From the NCBI GenBank assembly GCA_019188255.1, contig JAETXT010000002.1:310001-374000 (forward strand): 64,000 nucleotides of DNA, read 5' to 3'. The stretch is from Verticillium longisporum. Taxonomy: Eukaryota > Ascomycota > Sordariomycetes > Glomerellales > Plectosphaerellaceae. Position numbers and translations under genes: made by a program. This document shows, piece by piece, positions 23,597 to 34,641 of the stretch. The notes under the pieces were generated by a model. It worked only from the letters and a program-made list of their open reading frames with translations, ran no database searches and had not been told where the DNA came from. Positions within the stretch are counted from its first letter, which is position 1. Each line of letters starts with the position of its first letter.

Positions 23597-23910
23597 TTGT
23601 TGTATGCTATGACCTTGTCGACCGTTCTTTCAATTCCCGCCTTCTCGCCGTTGATCAATGTTAACCAGACCTTGGTGTGATGTGCATTGGATCGGGCAGA
23701 CGGACTAATCCGTCCTGGCACCACGCAGCGGACATTCTCCGCCCCCTCCTCCGGATGGGTGCCGATCGCGACATTCCCGTCCCCGCATCGGAAAACCGAC
23801 GTCAGGTCGTCAGCCAATCCAGCCAGGTGTATTTCACAAGCTGTCGTGCTTCGTGAATTTTGATATGAACGATTATAACCTTCTTTTGTGAACTTTCCAG
23901 ACTCTCAGCC
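23597..23910. promoter_or_regulatory. Dehydratase promoter with a GACGGA-N4-TCCGTC dyad
   Basis: The perfect dyad at 23699-23714 (also CGG-N6-CCG, 23701-23712) lies about 200 bp before the dehydratase ATG. Its geometry, inverted CGG triplets six apart, is that of yeast Ppr1 and Aspergillus UaY Zn2Cys6 sites. Which factor binds is unknown. Confidence 0.5.
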
Positions 23911-25880
23911 ATGTCAGACCAGCATCAACCAGAAGCTGGCCCAGCCAACCCTCTGGCCGACTATGATCTCTCCACGCCCATCTCCACAACCCAAGGCGGT
24001 CTTCGCCAGGGCCTGACATCCTACGGAGACGCTCACTTCTCGCTATTTCTACGCAAAGTCTTCATCAAGGCCCTCGGCTACAGCGATGACGCTCTCTCAC
24101 GACCCATCATTGGCATTGTGAACACGTATTCCAGCTTCAATCCCTGCCATGCCAACATTCCGCAGCTCATCGAGGCCGTCAAGCGGGGTGTACAGCTGAA
24201 CGGCGGTCTGGCTGTTGATTTTCCCACAATCAGTCTGCACGAGTCGTTTTCGAGTCCGACTTCGATGTATCTGCGAAACCTCATGAGCATGGACACGGAG
24301 GAGATGATTGCTGCGCAGCCATGTGACGCTGTTGTTCTGATAGGAGGCGAGATATTAAGATGAGGCACCCCCTCTTGACTTGCATGGCTGACGAGCCCAG
24401 GCTGCGACAAGACGACACCAGCACAGCTCATGGGCGGCATATCTGCTAACAAGCCCATCTTGCACCTCGTCACAGGACCCATGATGCCGGGAAGCCACAA
24501 GGGCGTCCGGATCGGTGCCTGCACAGACTGCCGGAACAACTGGGCCAGCTTCCGGGCCGGAACCATCGATATCGAAGACATCTCGGCCATCAACGACGAG
24601 CTGGCGCCAACGGTAAGCCGCCCAAGTCCTTGGGTCGATAAGACTATCACTGACCCCGCCAGGCCGGAACATGCGGCGTTATGGGCACGGCCAGTACAAT
24701 GGCGTGCATCCTCGTGGCTCTCGGCCTGATGCCCTTCAAGGGCGCCTCGGCGCCGGCCGTGTCGTCAGCGCGCCTGCGCATCGCCGAAGAGACGGGCGCC
24801 AACGCCGTACGCGCTTTCAAGCAGCAGCTCCGCCCGCAGACGGTGCTGACGCGCGACTCGTTCCTCAACGCCATCACGGTGCTCCAGGCCATCGGCGGCT
24901 CGACCAACGCCGTCGTGCACCTCATGGCCATTGTCAACCGCCACCCGGGCGTCGCCGGCACCATCACGCTCGACACGGTCGACGCCATCGGCCGGTCGAC
25001 GCCGCTGCTCGTCGACCTCAAGCCCAGCGGCGACAAGTACATGACGGACTTCCACGACGCCGGCGGCATGGCCGTCCTGCTGCGCGCGCTGCGGCCGCTG
25101 CTGCGCCCCGACGCCCTGACCGTCACGGGCCGCACGCTCGGCGCCGAGCTCGACGCCGCGCCCGCCAGGCCCGTGCCGCGCACGAGCCCCGTCAGCTGCA
25201 TCCAGCCCTTGGCCGAGCCGCTGCACGCGGCGTCGTCGCTCGTCGTGCTGCGCGGCAACGTCGCGCCCGGCGGCGCCGTCATGAAGGCCAGCGCGGCCAA
25301 GGACAAGCGGCTGCTGCGGCATTCGGGTCCCGCCGTCGTGTTCGCCGGCTCGGCCGATCTGGCGAGGCGCATCGACGACCCGGCGCTCGAGGTCACGGCC
25401 GACAGCGTGCTCGTGCTGCAGAACATCGGGCCCGTGGGCAATCCCGGCATGCCCGAGGCGGGTCTCATTCCCATTCCGAGGAAGTTGGCGGCGCAGGGCG
25501 TGTTGGATATGCTTCGCATATCGGACGGCAGGATGAGCGGCACGGCGGGAGGGACCATTGTTCTTCACATTTCGCCTGAAGCTGCGGATCCCGAGTCCGT
25601 GCTGGGGATTGTCAGGAGTGGCGATATCATTACCTGCGATGTAGAGGGTCGGGTCATCAAGGTGGAGATTTCAGACGAGGAGATTCAGAGGAGATTGCAG
25701 GAGAAGAAGGAAACGCTGGAAAGGGAGGAGGCCAAAGAGGGCGCGACGCCGGGGTCTTGGACGGCGAGGAAGACGATCAGGGGGTACCGGGGGCTGTACA
25801 TGAGGTCGGTGAACCAGGCGCAGCAGGGCGCCGACTTTGATTTCTTGACGGCTGCTGGGCCGCGTGGAGGACAGGAGTAA
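23911..25880 (+). CDS. IlvD/Edd-family dehydratase (probable sugar-acid or dihydroxy-acid dehydratase)
   Basis: Three exons, 23911-24346, 24401-24612 and 24663-25880; 621 aa. The family removes water from 2,3-dihydroxy acids using an Fe-S cluster. Cluster-type cysteines appear in FNPCHANIP, GGCDKTTPAQ and AGTCGVMGTAS, and GACTDCR is also present. LQAIGGSTNAVVHL and RMSGTAGGTIVLH are further family signatures. The combination PCHANIPQLIEAVKRGV and GACTDCRNNWASFRAGTI is closer to L-arabonate/xylonate-type enzymes than to biosynthetic Ilv3. No mitochondrial targeting peptide is apparent. Sugar-acid catabolism is thus my preferred inference. The first intron (24347-24400) must be GC-AG: only that restores GG-CDK. 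The second (24613-24662) is GT-AG. Confidence 0.88.
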
Positions 25881-26301
25881 GATGGGGAGCTACGACGGCA
25901 AATAAAATGCATATATGCAGCTTTAGGTCTCCTGGGGTAGAGAGGATTCCGCATTGCTAGTCAAACTTTGTCAGCCAGACTTGTTCATAGGCTCTTCAGG
26001 CTTCTCAATGTTCGGAAAAGAGATATCCAGAGCCAAAGAGCATACTAGGAGACCAGGGCAACGCAGTTGGATCATCATCTACCTTCAGCTCCAGTCGAAT
26101 GATGCCTCTTTGCCTCGTCGGGTTTTCCGATGACTAATCACACTCCTCTCGTCAATGCGGAGTCCTCTCATCTTATTCTCTTGGCAGGATTCAGGCTATC
26201 CTCAAGCCAGAGCCTCATTGCTTGCGGCTCATCCATCACCATGCGACGCCGTGATTCATAGCTTGGCACTTGATTCTTGTCTAAGAGGTACGGCGGTCGA
26301 C
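25881..26301. other. Intergenic, promoter of the DUF7136 gene
   Basis: 421 bp between two tandem genes. No clear TATA box or repeat. The downstream frame is open from 26155, but I place the start at 26302 because a signal peptide begins there. Confidence 0.45.
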
Positions 26302-27111
26302 ATGCTGTCCCCGTCTCCCTGGCCATGGGTCTTGGCGGCCCTCGCCCTAGCCCATCAGCACGTCGCCGCCGAGCTGCCGTCCAACGCCATCGAGCTCGAC
26401 CTCGTCTTCCCACGCGCCGACGGCGTCTATGCAAAGACAGAAATCGGCCTGCCAGTCCTTGTCTCCCTCCAGAACCCGAATGCGGCCTACCACTACGGCT
26501 GGAGTATCGAGTGGCCTGTTTCGCACACGACGTCCGAGACGCCGCGCTTTTGGAACATGGGCTACTTTGGCGCCGCGCTCAAGAATGACACAAAGTTTGA
26601 CGGCAACACGACCTTTCTCAGCGATGAAATCGGCAAGCTCGCGGCAGGCGAGTATCGCTTCACCTATGACGTTCGAATGGGCATCTGGTGTGCCTTTCGT
26701 CCCGGCGAGGTGGAATACAGCGCCAGCCCGCGCCTCAACAAGGGCAACTTTACTTTTACCGTGGCCGCCGACGCGCCGACGCCGACCTTTACTGGCACCT
26801 GTCCCTCGGCCATTGGATCCGTCAGTTTCTCGGAACTGACGACGTTTCACGGTCTGATGCCGTCGCTGGACCCGCAGCCCGAGACGACGAGCTCCTGTGC
26901 TGGGACTGCGAGCATCACGCACGAGGTGCAGCCGTGCGCCGCGACGGCGGGCGAGGCGCAGGAGATGAGTCTTTCGAGCAGGATGCAGTGGGGGGAATCC
27001 TATGCTACTGGTGGAGCGGCTCCCTCGCAGACCGGTGCCGCGGCGTCAGTTGGGCCGTTGTTGGGCATTGGTGCGATGGGGCTCGTGGGCGTAATGGCAG
27101 GCTTGGCCTGA
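26302..27111 (+). CDS. Secreted DUF7136-type protein, probably GPI-anchored
   Basis: 269 aa from the ATG at 26302. Residues 1-24 (MLSPSPWPWVLAALALAHQH and VAA) form a signal peptide. The middle matches the fungal secreted family DUF7136 as I know it: an early LDLVFPRADGVYAKTE, then QNPNAAYHYGWSIEWPV and a late WCAFRPGEVEYSASP. Several N-glycosylation sequons (NDT, NTT, NFT) are present. The C-terminus is Ser/Thr/Gly-rich, then hydrophobic (VGPLLGIGAMGLVGVMAGLA), as in GPI-anchor signals. Role unknown, probably at the cell wall. Starting at 26155 would add 49 residues and bury the signal peptide. Confidence 0.8.
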   Translation: MLSPSPWPWVLAALALAHQHVAAELPSNAIELDLVFPRADGVYAKTEIGLPVLVSLQNPNAAYHYGWSIEWPVSHTTSETPRFWNMGYFGAALKNDTKFDGNTTFLSDEIGKLAAGEYRFTYDVRMGIWCAFRPGEVEYSASPRLNKGNFTFTVAADAPTPTFTGTCPSAIGSVSFSELTTFHGLMPSLDPQPETTSSCAGTASITHEVQPCAATAGEAQEMSLSSRMQWGESYATGGAAPSQTGAAASVGPLLGIGAMGLVGVMAGLA

Positions 27112-28795
27112 GCGTTGGACAGTTGCCTCGATCAATCTTGACTGAGGGAAAGAATATGCTTGCGTTGATACCAAGATTCAAAGCCATCAATGTATTGTGA
27201 GCAGAAACTTGGCTTGGCGTATCCAATGTCTAGTGTTTTGTACCATGGAAGAATGGCACTCCGGCCTCCACACGACTTGTACAGCATCGGCAAATCCTTC
27301 TAGACGACAGGCTCTCGTTTTCTAGTGAAACGCCAATCCTGGCAGTTATTCTCCGACACTCGAGTCAACAAGGTCGGTCTTGGTGGATGAGGACGAAAAT
27401 TCTCCGCGTGAGAGCTGCCGTGCCAAGACGCTTGCCAAAACCAGAAGATGTACAGAAAAGAGACTTGCTGGCGGGAGAGGTGAAAAGGCAAAAGATATCG
27501 TTTGGTATACTTTCCATACGATGTTCAACTGTCGAATTTCGTACCTCGTGGTGAGCTTGCAAGGCTCATTAGTCGTAAAGAACCGGCAATGGCTATGATA
27601 TTGGCGGCATGCGTGCTCTCAGATCAATCCAGCGATCTTGGTCGATGGGTCTCGGTCGGTGAGAAGAACTCTGATCCACCACCATCCTCGGGTCCTGAAT
27701 CTCGATATCACAACGGAGCACCAGATTGGCCGTCACGGTGGATCGAGAAACGGATACAACGGGAGCTTGCGATTCATTCTGCAAGGCGTTCTATTACGCG
27801 TCTAGCAATGCGATAGCCTGCCTTACTTTCGCCGCCTTAACGGGCTGTACGAGGTCCACAAGGCGCTTGGCTAGCGCACCGGCCGCCATTCCAGTGCTGA
27901 GACCAGGAGAGTTGAGATTCGCGACGTTGTCATGAGGTCCTCTCAGAAGCCCCCGTGGGCTTCTTTGAGCGAACTGTCATGGGAACACGTCGTGACTTTC
28001 GGCGGTCTATTCGACGTAAATGGGATTTTCCCCTTGCGAGCCTCCACCGCCTGTGTTCAGAAAGCTCCCATCGGGTGATGTCCGTGGATCCTCATAACGT
28101 AAAGCGGCTCATAGTGCGGCCCACCGCCGATGGGGCCGGGTCGCCGGCAATGACTCCAACCGCAAACAACGAACGACAAGACATGGCCTCGGCGTCCCTG
28201 AAACGAGAACGACCCGGCTCCAAGATTTCGTCAATGACTTGAGAATTACCTTATGCCATGCCTCCCATCTGCCAGGACCGGATGCAAGCAACGTCAAGGG
28301 CACCTTTCCGTGTACTCGCGGACCCTTACCCCAAACCCCAAGATGCTTCTCAACATTCTCTCGCCCACGGGGCGATGCATGGATGGATACCTACTCCATG
28401 GGGTAAGAAGAAGCCAAGTGCATGCTGGAAATCCATCTTGCCCCCTCAACCCGCAAGGGAAACGGGGCGCCGGTATCGTATTGGCGGCCAGAAGTCCGTT
28501 GGACTTATCAGAGTTTCCACATTGACGCCCCCAGCCTACAAATATTTCACAGAGAACCACCAGCAAAATTTTCATCCCCCCATCAAGGTCGCTTCCTCTC
28601 ACCAGGCGTCTTCTTTGTTACCGCCTGGCCCATTCTCTACCTCCTGACGCCTTACTGCAGTTCAGTTTGAAGCCTCCTCCGCACGCCATCTCTCATCTGA
28701 CAGACGTGTGTGTTCAACGCTTCGAAAACGAGTCTGGCTCACGCAGGGACGCCAAAGAAGACACCAGCTAGTCTCCTCAAGACACCACAGCCGCC
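27112..28795. other. Long intergenic region, no gene seen
   Basis: About 1.7 kb between tandem plus-strand genes. Only short frames on both strands without domains. The last few hundred bases are the promoter and CT-rich leader of the amino-acid transporter gene. Confidence 0.5.
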
Positions 28796-30319
28796 ATGTC
28801 TGCCGCCGTCGATGAGCAGTCTGTTTCCCAGGAGCAGCGTCAGCTGTCGATTCAGCGGGCTGATGTCCCTGCCAACGAGAGCAACAAGGAGGATAACGGG
28901 GCCGCCGATATGGCGACGGAGCTGAAACCCGTCGGCAATGACGAGCCACCGACGAACATCTTCAACCAGGGGGGGCAGAATTATCGCACACTCGGCCGCT
29001 GGGACACCGTCTTCGTCCTCATCACCAACCAAGTTGGTCTCGGTATTCTGTCCTTGCCCGGCTGTCTCAAGGTGCTCGGCGTCGTGCCTGGCGTCATCGC
29101 TATCATTGGTCTCGGCTCTATCTCTGCATACACTGCGTACATTCTCCTCCAGTTCTACCGCCGCTACCCTCACGTCGTCAACATTGTCGACATGTGTCGC
29201 ATCATCGGCGGCAAGCCTCTGGAAGTAGTCGCTGGACTGGGTCTCCTGGTCAAGGTCATGATGACTTGCGCTTCCGCTGCCGTCACTCTCTCCGTGTCTT
29301 TCAACACCTTGAGCGGTCACGCTTTCTGCACCACCATTTTCATCACGATTGCCGTCATTGCCTGCTGGATCTTGTGTCTGCCACGAACCGTCAAGTTCGT
29401 CTCGCAGAGCGGTATCCCCTCGACAATCAGCCTCCTGGCCGCTGCCTTCATCGTCATCATCAGTCTCGGTGTCTCTAGGCCGACTGGAGCGCCCCCGGGA
29501 TGGGATAAGGAGATCGCGGTCATTGGCAATCCTACTTTCCGCCAGGGTCTTAACGCCTGCCTCAAGATCTGCTATGCATATGCGGGAAACATCTCATGGG
29601 TATGAACTTGACATGAATTCAGACTAGCTTTTACTCATTCGCTAACATGAGTCAAGGTTGGCTACATGGCAGAGATGCGTAATCCTAGCCGCGACTTTCC
29701 CGTCGCTCTGGCCTGCCTCGAAGTCTTCTCCATCACAATCTACACAGTAATCGCCATCGCCATCTATTGTCTGGCCGGCGACTACACAACGTCGCCAGCC
29801 CTCGGCTCGGCGCCAAGCGTCGCAGCCAAGGCCGCCTACGGCGTTGTCCTTCCCGCCGTCTTCGCCACGGCCATGGCGTTCGGCCACACGGGCATCAAGT
29901 ACATGTACGTCGTCGCCATGCGCGCCATGAAGTCCACGCACCAGGTCACCGACCGCAGCGTCAAGTCATGGGGAACCTGGTTTGCCTGCGTCACGGTGTA
30001 TTGGGCCATCGTCTGGGTCATCTCCAACGCCATCCCCATCTTCGACTCGATCCTCTCCATCTCATCAGCGACGACGATCGCGTGGTTCACTTTTGGGCTC
30101 AGCGCCATCTTCTGGCTGCACCTGAACCGGGGACAGTATTTCAAGAACTGGAAGAAGGGCCTGCTGACTGTCTTTAACTGCCTCCTCATCCTGCAGTCGC
30201 TGTTTATGAACGCTGGCGGTCTGTGGTCCTCAATCACGCAGCTAGTTGATATTTTCAACAATGACAGCAGCAGCGTGCGGGGAGCATTCTCCTGTGGCGA
30301 TAACTCGCAGGTCGTCTGA
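28796..30319 (+). CDS. AAAP-family amino acid transporter (Aa_trans)
   Basis: Exons 28796-29599 and 29657-30319, 488 aa; the 57-nt intron has donor GTATGA and acceptor TCAAG. After a hydrophilic N-tail of about 65 residues, FNQGGQNYRTLGRWDTVFVL leads into TM1, with TNQVGLGILSLPG, the hallmark of the amino acid/auxin permease superfamily. About 11 hydrophobic segments follow. CYAYAGNISWVGYMAEMRNP, which spans the intron, corresponds to the conserved TM6 region of Mtr-like fungal permeases. These carry neutral or aromatic amino acids by proton symport, at the plasma membrane (Mtr) or vacuole (Avt). The absence of a long Avt-type N-terminus favours an Mtr-like role, inferred only. Confidence 0.9.
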
Positions 30320-31260
30320 GCAAATGACGATAGTAGTATGGTTCTGTTGTATGTATTCTTTCCGTGATCGTAATCGACGATCAGATCCTTGCTCGTATTT
30401 ATCACCCATGTTCGTGGATCGTTTGACTCCTTGGCAACTTGGCGATTTGAAAAGACCTGAACACCTTTGTGACGATCAAGACTCAACTTTAAAATTTGAG
30501 CTATGCAACTCGGCGGTGCCCTTCCTTGAAACACAGTGCTTGACCGATACTTAGTATCCCGGCAGTGAGGTCGTGGAAACTGCTAGCGTGAGGCGTGTCG
30601 ATCAGAGCGGAGCAAGTGGATGTTATTCGACCGAAAAGTAGAGACCCTGGACGTACGTCCGGTTCCTGAGCCATCTCACAGTCCACACCGGGATATCATG
30701 GGACTTATGCTCCTCATGTTAATGTCCAAGCACGGTTTGATGAACAAGCAAAGAACAGCTGGCAATGGCAGAGCAGCCTTTGAAAGATGATTTGTGCCTA
30801 TGGAGTTCGTGGACTTTGGCACGGAATGTTTGCTCCGCTACTCGGACGTATGTCCGGCAGCCGCAAGTCCAGCAGACTGAATGATTTAAAGTACCCATCG
30901 CGGCCCATTAATACCCATTCTTTTGAGGCCGCGATCGATTGCCCCTCCAATCACGAATGATCTCCAGCTGGATGCTTGCCGCGATGCGTGGATACATCCA
31001 GGGAGATGTAGGTCCGGCTCGTCTCTAACTTCACTTCCTCCAGACTGATGTCATGTCATGTCGTCGCCTGTCAGACCTTCGATGAACAGCGAGGAGATAT
31101 ATAGGCGCTGCAGCCATCTCTTTGGGTCTTCTGTTCCCGCAATCAAGACAGAACCGCGACGAGAAGCGTCTGAAAGGTATTGTGCATTAGGACGTCCAGC
31201 AAGACGAAGCTGCAAGCGAACGAAGGAGACATAGACTGTTCAACACCAGCAACCAACACC
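30320..31260. promoter_or_regulatory. Promoter region of the TDT transporter gene
   Basis: Contains the perfect palindrome GGACGTACGTCC at 30649-30660 and a near-identical dyad CGGACGTATGTCCG at 30843-30856. A TATA-like GATATATAGG lies near 31096-31105, about 160 bp before the ATG at 31261. The two dyads share GGACGTAYGTCC and are about 195 bp apart. Confidence 0.6.
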
Positions 31261-32627
31261 ATGCCACCAGCTCGCCAAGAAACCACCCGCACTACAGCTA
31301 CCACAGATACCGAGGCTCAGCCTGAGAACATCCTGGAAGATGGAGACGTTCTCAGCGCCATTGAAAAGGCGCCCATCCGTCTGAGAGATCGATTGGAACA
31401 TTTTACTTGGGTATGATCGCCACTATCCAAACCCCAAAGCCATTGCTGACCACTACATAGGCCTGGTACTCTGTACCAATGACGACAACGAGTATCAGTC
31501 TAATGCTTTCATCCGAGGTTCAGCCTGACACATTTCCTGGGCTAGACGCCATTGCAATCACCATCTACATCTTTGGAATTGTCACATTTCTATTTGTGAC
31601 TGGATGCATCGCATACCGATTTATTCGCTGGCGCCATACCTTCCGAGCATCCATCATCCATCCCACGGAGGGCCTCTACGTGGCAGCCGTTTGGCTGTCT
31701 CTGTCCAACATAATACCTGGTATCGCTAGGTGGGGGATTCCCAAAACGGGACCGTGGTTGCTTGTCACTTATAACGTCCTGTTCTGGATATACTTCGTTT
31801 GCACCTTCATCAGTGCCCTGTTCCATTACACCCTCCTCTATACTCTTCCTGAACTGCGCCTCGAGGACATGTCACCATCTTGGGATATGCACATATTTCC
31901 TTTCCTCATGTGCGGCAGTGTCGCCGCCGCCGGCGCACCACACCTTTCCCCTGACCAGGCAACACCCATGCTCGTCGCCGGCCTCACGGCTCAGGGTCTC
32001 GGCTTCCTCATCTCCCTCTTTATGAACGCGAATTACCATCGGCGTATGATCCAGTGGGGCTTCCCGAGCCCCAAGACGAGACCATCTATGTTTATCGCCG
32101 TCGGCCCACCGGCATTCACGGCCATCGGTGTGCTAGGCATGGCCGACGCCTATCCGGATTCGTACATCAACTACTTCGGCGCCGGACCTTTCAACTCGGC
32201 AGAAGGCCAAGCAATCACGATCCAGGTCATGCAGGTCCTGGCCGTATGCACGGCCGTCTTTGTGTGGTGCCTCTCGTTCTGGTTCATGTGCATTGCCGTC
32301 GTGGGCATGCTGCTCTCGTGGCATGAATCGACGTTCGGACTGGGCTGGTTCTCGTTCGTGTTCCCGATCACTGGGTTTGTCATTGCGACTTTGATGCTGG
32401 GAGATTCGTTCCACTCATCGGCCATTGAGTGGGTGGGGACCGTTTTGAGTATTGTTCTCATTAGTATCTACCTATTCGTCATGGCGCGAGTCGTCATTGG
32501 CCTCAAAAACAAAGAACTAATGTGGCCGGGCAAGGACGAAGATGTCTACCAGCATGAGAGGAAGGCTAAAATGATAATGAAGGACTTGGGGCGATGGCGG
32601 TCAAAGGACGTCGAAGAGCGGATGTAA
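31261..32627 (+). CDS. TDT-family C4-dicarboxylate/malic acid transporter
   Basis: Exons 31261-31410 and 31461-32627, 438 aa; intron 31411-31460 (GTATGA...CATAG). The N-terminal RLRDRLEHFTW joined to AWYSVPMTTTSISLML across the intron is the signature start of SLAC1/TehA/Mae1-type channels and transporters. About ten membrane segments follow, with internal motifs such as SLFMNANYHRRMIQWGFP, GPPAFTAIGVLGMADAYP and WFSFVFPITGFVIATLMLG. Mae1 of fission yeast carries malate and succinate, and fungal paralogs also include Ssu1 sulfite pumps. The FPNVGF-type motif of plant and Ssu1-like members is less clear here, so dicarboxylate transport is favoured. ATG 31261 has a good context (CAACACCATG). 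Confidence 0.88.
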
Positions 32628-32679
32628 AACCATGGAATGTTTTCAGAGAGAAACATACACTATGAAGAAACTTCACCAA

Positions 32680-33522
32680 CTATACGCGTCCTGTAGAGCT
32701 TGTGATACCTCCATCGACAATAATCTTCTGCCCCGTGATATATCTTGACTCATCCGCCACAAGAAACAGAGCAGCATTGGCCACATCCCACGCGTCACCC
32801 ATTTTCTTCATGGGTACCTGCCCTTCGCGCATACTCCTGAAGGCCTGATACCGTTGCTCTTCGGAACCATCCTCCGATTGGTTTTTGCTGTCTGATGCAG
32901 AAAACCTCTGCGCCAGATTCTTCGTGTATGGTGTGTCCATCAAGCCAGGGACAACTGTGTTCAGCCTCACGCCCTTGTCCGCATAGAGAACAGCTGTCGT
33001 TTTGACAAATTGCATGACAGCTGCTTTGGTCGTGTTGTAGGCTACCTGTGGTTTACCGATATACCTCAGGCCCGCAATGCTCGAAACGCAAACGACAGAT
33101 CCAGACCCCTGTTTTTCCATGACAGGCAGCACATGATGGCACGCCAGGTACACGCTCTTGAGGTTTAGATCGACCTGTGCGTCCCAGACATCCTCGACCA
33201 TCGTCGCCGGGCACCCGGGTTGTGACCCGCCGACATTCGCGACGAGGATATCAATGCGGCCATATTTTGCGATGCAGGCGTCAGCGAGTGCCTTGACGGA
33301 CGCCGAATTTGTGGCGTCAGTGGCAACGATATCGCAGGTGCCGCCTTCAGACTCAATCGTCGTCTTGGTCTTGGTCGTCGAGGGCAGCGACCGGTTGCCA
33401 CCGAAGATGACAGCGCCTTGGCGGGCGAAGAGTACGGCGGTCGCGGCGCCGATGCCCCAGCCTTCGTCTCCGGATTGGCCAAGGCCGATGATGAGAGCGA
33501 CTTTACCGGTGAGGTCGAGCAT
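32680..33522 (-). CDS. Short-chain dehydrogenase/reductase (SDR)
   Basis: 280 aa from the ATG at 33522, starting MLDLTGKVALIIGLGQSGDE. The nucleotide-binding Gly-rich loop is extended (GLGQSGDEGWGIG). It is followed by a basic GGNRSLPS after the second strand, suggesting NADP, and DATNSASV. The NNAG motif appears as NVGG. Catalytic residues are visible: Ser in CVSSIAG, Tyr and Lys in YNTTK. The C-terminal VVPGLMDTP and YITGQKIIVDGG are typical of classical SDRs. Substrate unknown. The gene is convergent with the TDT transporter (52 bp apart) and divergent from the Dabb gene. Confidence 0.92.
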   Translation of the reverse strand: MLDLTGKVALIIGLGQSGDEGWGIGAATAVLFARQGAVIFGGNRSLPSTTKTKTTIESEGGTCDIVATDATNSASVKALADACIAKYGRIDILVANVGGSQPGCPATMVEDVWDAQVDLNLKSVYLACHHVLPVMEKQGSGSVVCVSSIAGLRYIGKPQVAYNTTKAAVMQFVKTTAVLYADKGVRLNTVVPGLMDTPYTKNLAQRFSASDSKNQSEDGSEEQRYQAFRSMREGQVPMKKMGDAWDVANAALFLVADESRYITGQKIIVDGGITSSTGRV

Positions 33523-34059
33523 AATGAATCTGCTTGAGGGCAGGTCGTATAATGTTAGATTATGAAGTTGCATTTGGGTACTGACTTGGTGCTTAGAACG
33601 CAAACACTTATGAAAACAGTGATCTAGAAGCCTCGTAGGTCGTGGGATCGTAGTGCGGCCAATCTCGTACATGACGGAGAAAGCCCGCTCCTAGGTTTAC
33701 CAGCCAGCTTCCCGGCGGCACATCTCCGTCTCCCCACGGGTTCTCCGTAATGCCTCGATGACCCGTTTGAGCATTGCGACGGACTTTTGGAGGCTTGAGC
33801 CTTTTACCGATCGCTTTGACATTGAATGTGTGCAGGAACAGAATCGTAGGCCTCTTCTGTTCATTAACGGCTTGTTGCGGCCTTTTCCGCCAATGCGGCA
33901 CCACACACAGCGCCAATTCAGAACACTCGCAAGATCCACAGCGCCTTTTGCTCGCAGCACATGAACTGTGATCAGCCCGACAGCACAAAAAGATGTCAGC
34001 CTCTTCACTCAGACAACTCAAACATCACTCTAGCTGAGCACAGCCAGATATCAGCCACC
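33523..34059. promoter_or_regulatory. Divergent promoter of SDR and Dabb genes with a CGG-N7-CCG site
   Basis: 537 bp between two divergent starts. CGGCACATCTCCG lies at 33716-33728, giving inverted CGG triplets seven bases apart. The same geometry occurs twice upstream of the Ldh_2 gene. No TATA box recognised. Confidence 0.5.
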
Positions 34060-34578
34060 ATGACCATCATTCACATTGGTACGTAAGATGGCCGACGTTA
34101 CTGTCATTGCGCGCATCCTCATACTGATCAGATCTCAGTCCTCTTCAAATTCAAGCCGGAGGTCTCCAAGGAGCACAAGGAGACCTTCATGCACGAGCTG
34201 AGACAGCTCCGTTTCCTGTCCTGTGTCAAGGACCAGAACCTCCACGTTGGCAGCCCGTCGCTTACAGATCCCATCGAGAAGAGCAAGGGCTTTGAAATTG
34301 CGCTCGTCAGCTATCACCCCGGTCCTGCTGCCTTGGCCGAGTACCAGGCGAGCAAGGAGCACGAGAGGTATGTTTCCCCGCAGCAGTGCTTCCAGCCACA
34401 CGATGCCATTGAGAATGTGGATGTCTTCAATTCTGACAGAAACAGGGTCACGAGCACGTATCTGTGGCCGTACAAAGAGGATGTTGTGAGGTTTGATTTC
34501 GAGATTGGCAACACAACAGAGGAGGAGCGATTGGGGGAGATGATGGCCTACAACGCACTGAAGAACATTGGCTGCTAA
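34060..34578 (+). CDS. Dabb (stress-responsive alpha/beta barrel) domain protein
   Basis: Exons 34060-34078, 34139-34367 and 34446-34578, 126 aa. It starts MTIIHIVLFKFKPEVSKEHK, the typical first strand of Dabb/EthD-like dimeric barrels. It then has GFEIALVSYH and, across intron 2, KEHERVTSTYLWPYKEDVVR, matching the usual helix plus final strand. These small ferredoxin-like proteins act in polyketide cyclisation, lactone chemistry or stress response; which applies is unknown. Intron 2 (34368-34445, 78 nt) has no stop and keeps frame, so an unspliced form would add 26 residues. I splice it because it interrupts the domain. The first intron's donor is GTACGT at 34079. The stop lies 63 bp from the convergent Zn2Cys6 gene's stop. 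Confidence 0.85.
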
Positions 34579-34641
34579 GACCCATGGACAGTCAACAGAA
34601 TTGAATTTGAGTTCCAATCTTGATCAGATTTTAATCTTGTA

